Source of the DNA: Cryobacterium sp. PH31-L1
GTDB lineage: Bacteria; Actinomycetota; Actinomycetes; Actinomycetales; Microbacteriaceae
Assembly: GCF_030063145.1 (NCBI RefSeq)
Contig: NZ_JASISM010000001.1
Span: forward strand, 372,001-436,000
Reading direction: 5' to 3'
DNA: 64,000 nt
Position numbers and translations under genes: made by a program. The notes under the pieces were generated by a model. It was not told the DNA's origin and did no database searches. It was given only the letters and a program-made list of their open reading frames with translations. Below are positions 51,440 through 60,376 of this stretch, piece by piece (within the stretch, counting starts at the first letter, position 1; each line of letters opens with the position of its first letter).

Positions 51440-51775
51440 GCATCGACTTCCTGGCAAGGCCATGGAATCTCGTCCCTAAATAATGGGGTAACGCTGCACC
51501 GGGTGGGCAGGTACGGAAGTTGCTTTCGAAATACGATGTGACCACTTAAAAAAATGTCGTTGTCGGGAGCAGGGGACGCGGGAAGAATGAATTGCACGTA
51601 CGATCTTCGCAGGTTTCGCTAAGGCCTACGGACGGGCGTTTCTACATACGTAGGCTGCTGCGGTATTCAACTACATGTAGTACTTGATCTTCTGAATCCA
51701 CCCCCGGGTGCTCAGCATCCGCGAGGTATATCGTCTGGTCAGGTTGATCGAGCAAGATGTGACGACTCGCTCTAG

Positions 51776-51865
51776 TTGTTGAATGTGGAAGCTGCCTTGA
51801 CTCCGCGTCACCGTCGTCGCTTCGCGCGGCTCATTGTCGAGAATGGTCACTCTTACCGCCCCGCC
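51776..51865 (+). pseudogene. IS481-like transposase N-terminal remnant
   Basis: About 30 residues, NVEAALTPRHRRRFARLIVE then NGHSYRPA, resemble the N-terminal helix-turn-helix start of IS481-type transposases (NAxLTPxGRxRLAxxIVExGW). The sequence then diverges. Confidence 0.45.
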
Positions 51866-52093
51866 AAAACAGGACCAATAGTGCCGACAGCTTCAAGTGG
51901 TCAATGCAACGGTGTGGCCGCGTGCGTGAGCATCGTAGGCAGCGACCTCAGCCGTTCCAGACCTCGTCAGAGCCCATCACTGTCACGGTTAAAAGGCCGG
52001 CGCGGTAACGCAGGAATGACTCAAGCTGCGGGGGATTGAGGGCTGATACGTTGCCGGCGATGACAGCGCCCCTGGGTTGCTAGGCGCACCGTG

Positions 52094-52118
52094 CCGCAGA
52101 GGGTTCCCCTTGCGGGCG
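52094..52118. repeat. Dispersed island hairpin repeat, copy 2
   Basis: Identical over 25 nt to 44149-44173, nearly 8 kb away. Same orientation. Confidence 0.75.
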
Positions 52119-52688
52119 TATCGCGCTAACCGTTCCGTATTTGTCGGGCGTGCGGTCGCCTCAACCCCGCGAGATAGGCTCTGGGTGGTGAGCACGCGTC
52201 GTTTTCGATCCGACGAACGGTCGAGTCCGACTGGCGGCAAATAGCCGTTGCTGATCGTCGCGGTGACGTCGTGTTCGTCCTCGTGCACGCTCACGCTTTC
52301 TTCGTTGGCTCCTACTCGGCCCAGGGCAAATCCATATCCATATCCGTCTGGCGGGAGACGTGCTCCGCCTGGACAGTAGGGGATGCTGTCTGCCCTGCTG
52401 CAAGGTTGGTTCCTGGTCGGCGTACTTCAGAAGTATGACCGTTGGGATGTTGTGGGTTCCTACGCACCAGGCGACGTCGTTGCCATTGGCCACAACTACT
52501 GAACCGACGACTCCTTTCAGATCTGAGCCCAAGAGTACGGCTCTGCGTTTGAGCCATACTCCCCACATTCTTAGTGAGATATCCGAGACTTATCGGTTTG
52601 CGACGAATAGCACGACCTGTTAGACCTGAAGTGTTCGAGTATCACGACAACCATAAATCACGGTGAAGTAAATCGAGAGAAGACGACA

Positions 52689-53594
52689 TTGAGAGTTTCA
52701 ATTTCACGATCATTTTTATCTATACTTACGATTGCAGTGATGTTAGGAGTGTCCGTCCCCGCACATGCAAATACCGAGGCTGATCCCTTGGTGGCCTTAG
52801 AAAATATGGGGCTTATTCAACCGACAGGTGGAATGCAACTGCGCTCACAGCTTCCGGCTAAAAACGGAAATGCCGATGATGCCCCGTTGGGCCAGCTGAG
52901 CCAAGATGGTGGCTTGACCGTTGAAAGTGGAAAAGCCGCGGTGAGTGTTGTTCCAGTTTCAGAAATCGATGGCGAATTAGGAGCTGATGGGAAAGCCCTC
53001 ATATACACGGAATCGGATGCGTACAGCTACGTTCTCACGGGAGAGGGTACCGCGGCTAACGCGGGATACGTGGTGATCAACGACGCGTCCGCCCCCCTCG
53101 ATTACCAGTTTGCAGTACTAGTCGACGGTGACGCGGCAGTACTGACGGAGGCACCGGACGGCACAATCCACGTACGTGATGTCGCAGGCGAAGTCGTGAA
53201 CTACATTGAGCCAGCATGGGCGAAAGATTCCACCGGTGCAACGGTTAGCACGCACTACGCCATCGATGGCAATATCATTACTCAAATCGTTAATCATCAG
53301 GGTGCAGCATATCCGGTCGTTGCCGACCCTGGAATTGCATGCGACTGGTTGTTTTGTACCTATGAATATTCTCGAGACCAGACTGAGATGATATCTGGCG
53401 CTGACCCTACTGTTCAGTTCCTGGTCGTGGCTGCTTGTACAGCCGTCGGAGGCCCCGTAGGTGCGTTTGCATGCGGCCTGTCATCCGTTGCGATTACGAG
53501 CGCAGCGAGTTCCGCGCTGGCTAATGGCAAATGCTTGGGACTGAGAAAATTTCATACTTCTCCGTTCGCGTACCCCGTCGAGGTAGGTTGTTAG
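52689..53594 (+). CDS. Secreted precursor with WAKD...PVVADP module, Cys-rich hydrophobic tail (toxin candidate, paralogue)
   Basis: 301 residues, TTG start with GAGAGAAG upstream. Signal peptide SRSFLSILTIAVMLGVSVPA, cleavage near AHA-N. The shared module reads DGTIHVRDVAGE, PAWAKDSTGATVST, QIVNHQGAAYPVVADP. The tail after it (about 85 residues) has six Cys and hydrophobic stretches (VQFLVVAACTAVGGPVGAFA; CGLSSVAITSAASSALANG), unlike the two-Cys tail of the 50326 product, so the pair share a conserved carrier part and variable ends. That is the pattern expected of polymorphic exported toxins. No database family is claimed. The following gene starts at its last base. Confidence 0.7.
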   Translation: MRVSISRSFLSILTIAVMLGVSVPAHANTEADPLVALENMGLIQPTGGMQLRSQLPAKNGNADDAPLGQLSQDGGLTVESGKAAVSVVPVSEIDGELGADGKALIYTESDAYSYVLTGEGTAANAGYVVINDASAPLDYQFAVLVDGDAAVLTEAPDGTIHVRDVAGEVVNYIEPAWAKDSTGATVSTHYAIDGNIITQIVNHQGAAYPVVADPGIACDWLFCTYEYSRDQTEMISGADPTVQFLVVAACTAVGGPVGAFACGLSSVAITSAASSALANGKCLGLRKFHTSPFAYPVEVGC

Positions 53595-54007
53595 TGTCTA
53601 CCATGACCTTCGCACGCTTTACAGAACCGCTTCCCACTACAGGCCGATTGGGCGTGGTAACGCTCTGGACTGTCTGGCTCACTGCCCCAGTAGCAGTCCT
53701 GTCGGGTTATACGGGCATTGCCGGAATATGGCTGCTATTCTTTGCCCTTCTTTTTGGAGCCTCGATTTGGATTGCGCGATCTAAGAACGAGCGGGGTGCA
53801 GGAAACTTGCCGCGACCAAGGGCTTCGCAGCTGGCGCGTTTCGCGCCTTTGTTGGTTATTGCAACCACAGCGATTGGGTACGTCGTCTCAGTCTCTTTCG
53901 CCGTACCAATCGCCAACGTGTTTGCGGCGGCTATTTCCCTCGGATTTGTATTAGTGATCGTTCCGTCTGTGGCCGCAACGCCTCCGCACACCGATCGTCG
54001 CGAGTAG
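53594..54007 (+). CDS. Small four-helix membrane protein, immunity candidate
   Basis: 137 residues. The GTG at 53594 shares its first base with the TAG stop of the precursor gene, and AGGTAGG lies about 6 nt upstream; the ATG at 53603 is an alternative. Four hydrophobic segments: GVVTLWTVWLTAPVAVLSGY, GIAGIWLLFFALLFGASIWI, LARFAPLLVIATTAIGYVVS and VPIANVFAAAISLGFVLVIV. It is unrelated in sequence to the 51227 product, as expected if each protects against a different tail. Confidence 0.6.
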   Translation: MSTMTFARFTEPLPTTGRLGVVTLWTVWLTAPVAVLSGYTGIAGIWLLFFALLFGASIWIARSKNERGAGNLPRPRASQLARFAPLLVIATTAIGYVVSVSFAVPIANVFAAAISLGFVLVIVPSVAATPPHTDRRE

Positions 54008-54697
54008 GGATCCCGAGGGACGAGGATCGACCGGACTAATGGCGCCGACTTGCGGGATTCCAGACCATAGTTCGGTGATTCGATCAGCCTGACGCGGCAG
54101 CAAATACAGCCTGTGCGCCGTCTGCATAGACCTGATCGATGACTATGCCCGGTACGCGATCGGCGCAACAGCTGGGGACCGCGCAAAGATTCCGGCCGTG
54201 TACATCCAACGGCTGAAGCGTCTGTGGGAAGGTCAGCGTTAGGAGCGCTTTCCCGAGAGCAGGGCCGGGAGGTGGATGCATGGATCGAGACGTGGGATCT
54301 AGAGGGATGCTCAGCCGACCAAGTTGCCGCGGCGACTCAGCTCGCGCTTGAAACGGTCGCTTAGTGGCAGAAGAGACCGGGATTCGCCGCGCACCTCGCG
54401 TCTTGGCAGACGTAACAGGACTGTCTTGGCAGTCGGCAGGGGGCCACCCGACGGACGTCGATTCGTCCCGTAGGGGGTTCGGCTTCTGGGACGCCACAGA
54501 TGGAGGACAAGGCATTGCGCGTGTCGGGCTGGAAACACCCAGGTCTTATTTTATCAATTTCAGGGTCCGGTGTGATTTGCGTCACCCGGTGGAGGCTTGG
54601 GCGCACGCGTCATCCTGCGCTGTTTGCCTTGGGAGTCCAGCTTGAGCCGTCGACTGTGGGATAACGATGACGGTTTTGTTCGTCGCTGGTGCAGCCG
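54008..54697. other. Decayed region with coding remnants
   Basis: About 690 bases. Two plus-strand protein-like pieces without starts occur: 54098-54241 (SLCAVCIDLIDDYARYAIGA, then DRAKIPAVYIQRLKRLWEGQ) and about 54245-54363 in another frame (EVDAWIETWDLEGCSADQVA, then AATQLALETVA), the second reminiscent of a helix-turn-helix end. They may be parts of one broken gene. A weak copy of the dispersed repeat lies at 54463-54491. Confidence 0.4.
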
Positions 54698-55162
54698 ATG
54701 AGTGAGGTTACTTATCGGTCCTTGGTGCGATTCAATGTGTCAGCGCCAGAAATTCGTTGCAGTCACCCCGATGGCGATGTTGTTTTCGCTGTAGCGATAC
54801 GGTGTAAGCATGGGGAAATTTTGGGGGCGCATTGTTCCGTGCCCGAAACTTGGCCGTACTTGCCACGATCTCGTGGTGAATGGGTGCACAGCCTCGGCTC
54901 CAGCCACCGGTGGTTGGGCCTTGAGAACTTCGTTCCCTCCAGCAACGCGTCTCACGTAGAAAGCGTCTTTGACATGCTCTTCTTCCCCGCTGCGTATGAC
55001 GACTTTGGAGTGGTGAGAATGCAGACCGTAGTAGTCGGCATTTGGAACGACAACATGCAATTCGCTGTGGATAGAGAGAGCCTTGTCGTCGAACGAGGTG
55101 AGGTCGCCCTCCTCGCCCGTCATGTGGAACTGAAGTACACGGCCCTGCAGGCGAAACGATGA
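54698..55162 (+). CDS. Hypothetical protein coupled to an LCP gene
   Basis: 154 residues from the ATG at 54698 (GTG at 54689 also possible). Soluble, no signal peptide or membrane helix. It contains IRCSHPDGDVVFAVAIRCKH, SVPETWPYLPRSRGEWVHSL, FDMLFFPAAYDDFGVVRM and a C-terminal ERGEVALLARHVELKYTALQ. Not recognised. The stop overlaps the ATG of the LCP gene by 4 nt, so it is translated together with it. Confidence 0.6.
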   Translation: MSEVTYRSLVRFNVSAPEIRCSHPDGDVVFAVAIRCKHGEILGAHCSVPETWPYLPRSRGEWVHSLGSSHRWLGLENFVPSSNASHVESVFDMLFFPAAYDDFGVVRMQTVVVGIWNDNMQFAVDRESLVVERGEVALLARHVELKYTALQAKR

Positions 55163-56496
55163 GCAGCGTGAGGAGTCCGATCCGGTACCCGGACTTCGGA
55201 TCCCGAACGTTCATGACTCGGCGGGCTTGGTGGCTCGTCGTCCTCAATATTCTCATCCCCGGCTCTGCTCAAGTGCTTGCCGGTAGTCGGGTACTTGGCC
55301 GGTTTGGCCTACGCGCCACCTTATGTTTCCTCGCCATTATCGTAGTGACCGGCACCGTATACGCGATGAATCCGGAGATCCTGCTCACCGTGGCCACTGA
55401 CTCGATTGGTTTGTGGATCATCGCCATCGCGATCGTGTTCTATGCCGTGGTGTGGGTTGTCTTAACTTTCGACACGATCCGGCTAGTGCGTTTGGTGAAG
55501 GCCCGGCCCCAGGCGCGCCCGTTTATCGCGGGGCTAGCGACTGTTGTGCTGGCGGCCGTGGTCGGCGTCGCCGGGTATGGTGCCTCTGTGGCAACCACGG
55601 CCAGCGATTTCCTATCCTCGGTTTTCGCGGCTGGGCCGTCGGAGCCGCCCGTTGACGGCCGCTACAACATCCTGCTCCTCGGCGGCGACGCTGGAGCCGA
55701 CCGGAAAGGCATGCGGCCCGACAGCATGTCGGTCGTCAGCATCGATGCTGAGACGGGAAAGGCGGACGTCATTGGCCTACCGCGCGACCTCGAAGACGTA
55801 CCGTTCCCGGCCGACTCGCCATTGAATGCGGTCTACCCGGACGGCTACGGCTATGAAAATCGCTGCAACGTGGATGTCTGCATGCTCAACTCCATCTATA
55901 CCGAGGTCGCGCTGAAGAGCCCGGAGATGTACCCGAACGCTTTGGCCGACAACAGCGAACCAGGCATTGAAGGCATGCGCGACGCCGCCAGTGGAATCAC
56001 CGGCCTCACCATCCAGTACTACGTGCTGATTGACATGCAAGGCTTCTCCGACCTGATCGATTCCCTCGGCGGCGTAGACATCACTGTCACCGACCGTGTT
56101 CCGCTCGGCGGCGATGAGGCACTGAACGGTGTTGCCGAGTGGTTCGAGCCGGGCAAGCAGCATATGGACGGCTACCACGCCACCTGGTACGCCCGCTCCC
56201 GGCACGGAACGAGCGACTACGACCGCATGGCCCGCCAGCGCATCCTGCAGGAGGCGCTCCTCAAGCAGTTCAACCCGGCGAACGTGCTCACAAAGTTCCA
56301 AGGTGTGGCCCAGGCCGGCCAGCAGGTCGTCAAGACCGACGTACCGCGGGGAATGCTCGACTCCTTCGCCAACCTGGCAGGCAAGACCAGAAACCTACCG
56401 GTGGGTTCCGTTGAGTTGGTTCCAGATAATGGCGTCGACCCGCAGAACCCGGACTACGACTACATCCGCAGCCTGATCGCCACCGCGCTTAGATAA
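55159..56496 (+). CDS. LytR-CpsA-Psr (LCP) family cell-wall glycopolymer ligase
   Basis: 445 residues. LCP enzymes transfer polyprenyl-phosphate-linked glycopolymers onto peptidoglycan at the outer face of the membrane. The N-terminus has about four transmembrane segments (WWLVVLNILIPGSAQVLAGS; ATLCFLAIIVVTGTVYAM; IIAIAIVFYAVVWVVLTF; AGLATVVLAAVVGVAGYGAS). The LCP domain begins YNILLLGGDAGADRKGMRPD near residue 169, then SMSVVSID, IGLPRDLEDVPFP (pyrophosphate-binding Arg), VDITVTDRVPL and YARSRHGTSDYDRMARQRIL, the conserved RxRxxxxDxxRxxRQQ-type motif. In this island it may serve a separate glycopolymer from that of region 1. Confidence 0.92.
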   Translation: MSSVRSPIRYPDFGSRTFMTRRAWWLVVLNILIPGSAQVLAGSRVLGRFGLRATLCFLAIIVVTGTVYAMNPEILLTVATDSIGLWIIAIAIVFYAVVWVVLTFDTIRLVRLVKARPQARPFIAGLATVVLAAVVGVAGYGASVATTASDFLSSVFAAGPSEPPVDGRYNILLLGGDAGADRKGMRPDSMSVVSIDAETGKADVIGLPRDLEDVPFPADSPLNAVYPDGYGYENRCNVDVCMLNSIYTEVALKSPEMYPNALADNSEPGIEGMRDAASGITGLTIQYYVLIDMQGFSDLIDSLGGVDITVTDRVPLGGDEALNGVAEWFEPGKQHMDGYHATWYARSRHGTSDYDRMARQRILQEALLKQFNPANVLTKFQGVAQAGQQVVKTDVPRGMLDSFANLAGKTRNLPVGSVELVPDNGVDPQNPDYDYIRSLIATALR

Positions 56497-56824
56497 ATTC
56501 AAATTTTGTTGCCAGAGGTGGGGCACAGCGACCGGGTGTCGCTTCTCGAGATGCGGTGGAGACCTTCATCAGGTTCCCGAAAGAGGGTTTTCCCCTTGTG
56601 GGCTTCTCTGGTCGTCCGGGCAGCATCTAAAGTCACGGCGCAAGTTGAAGAGCCTGCATCAGGGCAACGGTCCACGCATAGACCTCGCACACACGACCAC
56701 CACTGTCGAATTGTCTAACGAGCTTAGGCATTGGGAAACTCAATCTAAAACAGTGGGGCGCCAAGGGCGCAGCCCGACGACGTCATCTCAACGCGGGGAA
56801 GACGGTAAACACCAAGGGGATTCT
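56497..56824. other. Intergenic stretch between LCP and lipoprotein genes
   Basis: About 330 bases holding a degenerate hairpin-repeat copy at 56575-56604 and, near 56810, the AAGGGGA ribosome site of the next gene. No supported gene. Confidence 0.35.
56575..56604. repeat. Dispersed island hairpin repeat, degenerate copy
   Basis: CCCGAAAGAGGG, TTTT, CCCCTTGTGGGC: same layout as copies 1 and 2, with two extra bases in the loop and a few substitutions. Downstream of the LCP gene. Confidence 0.5.
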
Positions 56825-57541
56825 ATGAAACGTGTGACATTCGTACTGGCCGCAGCGACCGGCACGGCTGTTGTCTTGTCCGGCTGCCAAGCGGAGCAAC
56901 CCGCCGCACCTGATTCATCAGCGTCGTCCTCTTCAACCCCCGCCCAGACGGATGAACCCACTGCGCAGAAATCTGCTCAGGCGTGGGCGGACCAGACATT
57001 CGGGACGTTCGAGGCTTTCACCGTCACAGGCAGCGGCGCTGATGAAATTGTCTTTGCCGACGACGCAAAATCTGGCTTTTACACAATCACGTGGGCGCCC
57101 GGCCACTATGCCAATGAGCAGTCCGGCGCGCAGGTTTATGGTGAAGACGGAACGTACCACGAGGCTGGCATGGCTGACTATCAAGGCGATGTCGCCAGTG
57201 TCGCCTATGGCTTGGACTCCACCGTTGGCCCGGCGGGCTGGATCACCATCGGGCCCGGCGCGGGTGACTGGTCCATTACCGTGTCACCGATTTCGGCCCT
57301 TCCCGCACTACCCGAGACTGGCGGCTACGACGCCTATCTGTATGCGGGAGCTGAGCAACCGGTTATCTTCTCGTCCACAAATTCGGGGCGGGTCAACGTT
57401 CGACAGTTCAATGGCATCGACCCGACCGACAGCATCCTCCCTCTGCAAGACTTCACGGCCGTTGGAACTCTTCTCGCTGGCCCCAGCGTCGTGAACGTCC
57501 AGCTGGAAAGCGTGAGCCCCTGGACGCGATCCACGAAGTAG
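56825..57541 (+). CDS. Secreted lipoprotein of unknown function
   Basis: 238 residues from the ATG at 56825 (AAGGGGA just upstream). Signal peptide MKRVTFVLAAATGTAVVLSG with lipobox LSGC (Cys 21), then a Ser/Ala/Pro/Thr linker and a domain of about 190 residues, apparently beta-rich: WADQTFGTFEAFTVTGSGAD, GFYTITWAPGHYANEQ, GWITIGPGAGDWSITVSPIS and VIFSSTNSGRVNVRQF. No family recognised. It lies after the LCP gene on the same strand. Confidence 0.75.
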   Translation: MKRVTFVLAAATGTAVVLSGCQAEQPAAPDSSASSSSTPAQTDEPTAQKSAQAWADQTFGTFEAFTVTGSGADEIVFADDAKSGFYTITWAPGHYANEQSGAQVYGEDGTYHEAGMADYQGDVASVAYGLDSTVGPAGWITIGPGAGDWSITVSPISALPALPETGGYDAYLYAGAEQPVIFSSTNSGRVNVRQFNGIDPTDSILPLQDFTAVGTLLAGPSVVNVQLESVSPWTRSTK

Positions 57542-57704
57542 CCCGGGCGACACGACCTGATCAGCGGCCGGTTCGGTTTATGGGACCGCGAATCACGCAC
57601 AACAGAGAGTGTCCAGCTATCACGTGATCGGTGTCCCGTATGAGGTTCCTCGTAAGGTGCAGTCCACGCAGAGTATCGTCGACATCCCCGCCAAGAATCG
57701 ATGG

Positions 57705-57726
57705 GTAGCACCGCAGGCGGTGCTAC
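57705..57726 (-). terminator. Hairpin at the end of the PLDc_N gene
   Basis: GTAGCACCGC and GCGGTGCTAC (10 bp, perfect) with a 2-nt spacer; it includes the stop codon of the minus-strand gene 57723-57938. No T run. Confidence 0.5.
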
Positions 57727-57938
57727 TCGGGCTGAGGTCGTCTGCCGACAAGGAACCAGATCAGAGGACCTGCGATGGGAGCGAAAAGCGCAATAAGCAC
57801 CCAGATGGCCCGAGCGGTCGAACTCAACGAAGGTGCGCGCCGAATTTGCACCAGGGCCACCACGAGAGCCACGACGACGACCACCACAACGCCGCTCCAC
57901 GCGATGTCGTAGAAAGCTGGAATAAGCGGATTGTTCAT
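57723..57938 (-). CDS. PLDc N-terminal-domain membrane protein
   Basis: 71 residues, two hydrophobic helices: SGVVVVVVVALVVALVQIRR and RAIWVLIALFAPIAGPLIWF followed by LVGRRPQPE. The second helix ending GPLIWFLVGRR is the signature of the phospholipase D N-terminal (PLDc_N) domain, frequent as stand-alone small proteins in actinobacteria. GGGGGA lies 5 nt before the ATG. Function unknown. Confidence 0.85.
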   Translation of the reverse strand: MNNPLIPAFYDIAWSGVVVVVVVALVVALVQIRRAPSLSSTARAIWVLIALFAPIAGPLIWFLVGRRPQPE

Positions 57939-58134
57939 CGTCGTCCCCCGGTTCGACAGGCATCCTGTCCGCCAAGCTGATCAGCGAAGAGGATCACTGT
58001 CAAGTTTCCACTCCGCGAGGCCATAGAACCCCGACCTCTCAATTTCGCCCGCTCAGGGTTCGCCATATGGGATCGGGATGGCCCCGGTACCGATCGAGTA
58101 TTTCAGGCTGCCACACACACTTGTTGTCAAACGT

Positions 58135-59520
58135 CTAGTGCCCGAAGTGCACTGTGCCGGCGGCGGGTTTGCCCGGGGGGAGGCCTATCGCGACCGCGCC
58201 GCCCACGACGGCGGCGGCTGCGAGTGCGGCAAATCCGATCCCAAAGCCGGCGACCGCGATCGCCCCGATGGTGGCGACTCCGATTCCGCTTCCCAGTTCG
58301 TGGAATGAGTTCAAGAGACCGGATGCCGCTCCGGATTCCGATGGCTCCACTTCCGAGAGGCCCGTGGTGCTCGCACAGACGAAGCTGGCTCCCAACCCGA
58401 TAGCGGCGACGGAGGCGGCCACGATGGTTGTGATGTCACTGGAGCCCAGCGCCGGTGCGCCTAATCCGGCCGCAGCCAGGAGCATCGCGATGGGTGCGAC
58501 GCGGCGGGCACCGAACCGACCGAGAAGATGTCCGCCCAACTGGGCACCTGCGGCCACGCCGACCGCGATCGGTAGAAATGCCAGGCCGGTGCCGATCGGT
58601 GTCCAGTTTTCTCCTACCTGCAAGCGGAACGACAGCAGGAAAAAGGTGCCGATGAGAACGCCGGTGGAGACGAGAAGGAGGGAAGCCCCGGAGATGAGCG
58701 GCCGGGACCTCAAGAGCGCGAGCCTGATCAAGGGTTGTGTGGCCCGACGCTCCAAGACGACGAAGCCAACCAGCAACGCGAGCGCGATCGCCACGAGCAG
58801 GGCAAGGATCGGAACGGCGACGCGTCCTAACAGCGAGATCGCGGCGATGAGACTCGCGAAGCCTACGGTCGCGAAGATCGCGCTGCCCGCGCCGAGCGGC
58901 TGGCGCTTATCCGGCATCGTTGCTAGGACGGCAATTGGCAGCGCTACCGCGATGACGGCACCGATCGGCACGTTCATGAGGAAGATCCAGCGCCAGCCTG
59001 AGCCACCGGCGAGAAGGCCGCCGATGAGCACTCCGACAGCCGCTCCCGCTCCGCCGGTGCCGCCCCAGACCGCGAGTGCGCGGTGACGGCGAACGCCGTC
59101 GAAGCGTCGCACCAGAGTCGAGAGGGCGGCGGGCGAGACGAGCGCTGCGCCGATCCCTTGAACTGCGCGTGCTGAGAGAAACAGGATCGGCTCGACTGCG
59201 ATGGCGGAAGCCAACGATGCGATGGTGAACACGACAAGGCCGAACAGGAGCATCCGGCGCACGCCGAACACGTCCGCCAAGCGGCCCCCGAAGAGCAGCA
59301 GGCCGCCGAATGGCACCGTGTACGCGGCAACCGTCCAGCTGGCGAGTGACGCATCAAGACCGAGATCACGACTCATCAATGGAAGAGCGACATTCACGGC
59401 GGTGATGTCGATCACCAGCATCGCCTGAGCAAGCGCGAGGATCATGAGTGCAAGCTTCTCGCGCCTATCGAACCGGGAGAGCTCAGACGATTGCACAGAC
59501 GAGGAATCGGGGTGGGACAT
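58135..59520 (-). CDS. MFS drug efflux transporter, DHA2-like
   Basis: 461 residues and about 13-14 transmembrane segments. DHA motifs: VIDITAVNVALPLMSRDLGL in TM1, GGRLADVFGVRRMLLFGLVV (motif A), FLSARAVQGIGAALVSPAAL (motif B) and GVLIGGLLAGGSGWRWIFLM then NVPIGAVIAV (motif C region). It is divergent from a TetR regulator with a clear palindrome between them, the usual layout of a drug-inducible exporter. The substrate is not predictable. It is distinct from the pump at 18161. Confidence 0.92.
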   Translation of the reverse strand: MSHPDSSSVQSSELSRFDRREKLALMILALAQAMLVIDITAVNVALPLMSRDLGLDASLASWTVAAYTVPFGGLLLFGGRLADVFGVRRMLLFGLVVFTIASLASAIAVEPILFLSARAVQGIGAALVSPAALSTLVRRFDGVRRHRALAVWGGTGGAGAAVGVLIGGLLAGGSGWRWIFLMNVPIGAVIAVALPIAVLATMPDKRQPLGAGSAIFATVGFASLIAAISLLGRVAVPILALLVAIALALLVGFVVLERRATQPLIRLALLRSRPLISGASLLLVSTGVLIGTFFLLSFRLQVGENWTPIGTGLAFLPIAVGVAAGAQLGGHLLGRFGARRVAPIAMLLAAAGLGAPALGSSDITTIVAASVAAIGLGASFVCASTTGLSEVEPSESGAASGLLNSFHELGSGIGVATIGAIAVAGFGIGFAALAAAAVVGGAVAIGLPPGKPAAGTVHFGH

Positions 59521-59545
59521 GCGACATCCTTAAATCAAACAGACT

Positions 59546-59569
59546 TGTATGAGTTGGTTAACTAATACA
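59546..59569. promoter_or_regulatory. TetR-type operator in the MFS/tetR divergent promoter
   Basis: TGTATGAGTT, GGTT, AACTAATACA: 10-nt arms matching at nine of ten positions, centred in the 74-nt gap between the divergent pump and regulator genes. Size and symmetry are typical of a TetR dimer site. Confidence 0.75.
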
Positions 59570-59594
59570 GCACTGTTTCAGATAGTGTCAAATC

Positions 59595-60170
59595 GTGAAA
59601 TCCAAACCTCGAGCGCCGCGATCCGACGGCTTACGCAATCGTGACGCGATACTTGACGCCGCAACCCATTGTCTCGATGCCGATCCTCACGCGAGCATGA
59701 GTGACATCGCCGAAGCAGCAGGAGTGGGGCGCGTGACCCTGTACGGGCACTTCTCAACCCGCGAGGAGCTACTTGAGGCGGCGCTTGTCCGAAGCATCGA
59801 TCGCGCTGAGCGGGACCTCTCCACCATCGACCTCGAAGGGCCCGCACTGGAAGCCCTCGAACGACTCGTACGCCGGTCATGGCGCATCGTGAACTCGCAA
59901 CAGCGCATGCTGAGTGCCGTTGAAGCATCGCTGGGCAACGATGCGATCCGCGCTCACCACGAGGAACCGATGACTCGGGTACGGTTGCTCATCGAGCGCG
60001 GCCAGGCGGCTGGCAGTATGCGCTCCGACCTGCGTGCGTCGTGGTTATCGACCTGTTTCATGTCGATTCTTCACGCCGCCGCAGCGGAACTGCGCGGAGG
60101 TGCGCTAGCCGAAGAGGAAGCGGACCGCGTTGTATTGGCCACGCTGCGGTCGCTGCTCGCCAAGGACTGA
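59595..60170 (+). CDS. TetR family transcriptional regulator of the MFS pump
   Basis: 191 residues. The N-terminal helix-turn-helix: RNRDAILDAATHCLDADPHA, then MSDIAEAAGVGRVTLYGHFS and TREELLEAAL. The C-terminal domain carries AHHEEPMTRVRLLIERGQAA and HAAAAELRGGALAEEEADRV. The GTG at 59595 begins the coding frame, 26 nt from the operator. It should repress the divergent exporter and itself until a ligand binds. Confidence 0.9.
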   Translation: MKSKPRAPRSDGLRNRDAILDAATHCLDADPHASMSDIAEAAGVGRVTLYGHFSTREELLEAALVRSIDRAERDLSTIDLEGPALEALERLVRRSWRIVNSQQRMLSAVEASLGNDAIRAHHEEPMTRVRLLIERGQAAGSMRSDLRASWLSTCFMSILHAAAAELRGGALAEEEADRVVLATLRSLLAKD

Positions 60171-60376
60171 GCTGCGACGAAGCGGTCGGGCTGACACATA
60201 TCCAATCGGTTCACGTCAAGATCATGCCGCACCGTCGCATAAGAGGTTCCCCTGTGACACAACGTCGGCGAACTCGGCCGCCAGGTAGTTTGCCCCCGGA
60301 TCTGTCGCTCTCGACGTCCCCCTTGCGGAACGCCAGATTTCAGGACCGAGAGAACTGTCGCAGTGGCCGTCGTTGA

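Larger units (their letters stand above)
51440..52688. other. Long decayed intergenic region
   Basis: About 1.25 kb without an intact gene. It holds a transposase remnant (51776-51865), one exact copy of the dispersed hairpin repeat (52094-52118) and an AT-rich stretch just before 52689 that probably carries the promoter of the second secreted precursor. A minus-strand frame at about 52380-52568 (KRRAVLLGSDLKGVVGSVVV) looks somewhat protein-like but has no start site and ends in non-coding-type sequence. Confidence 0.4.
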
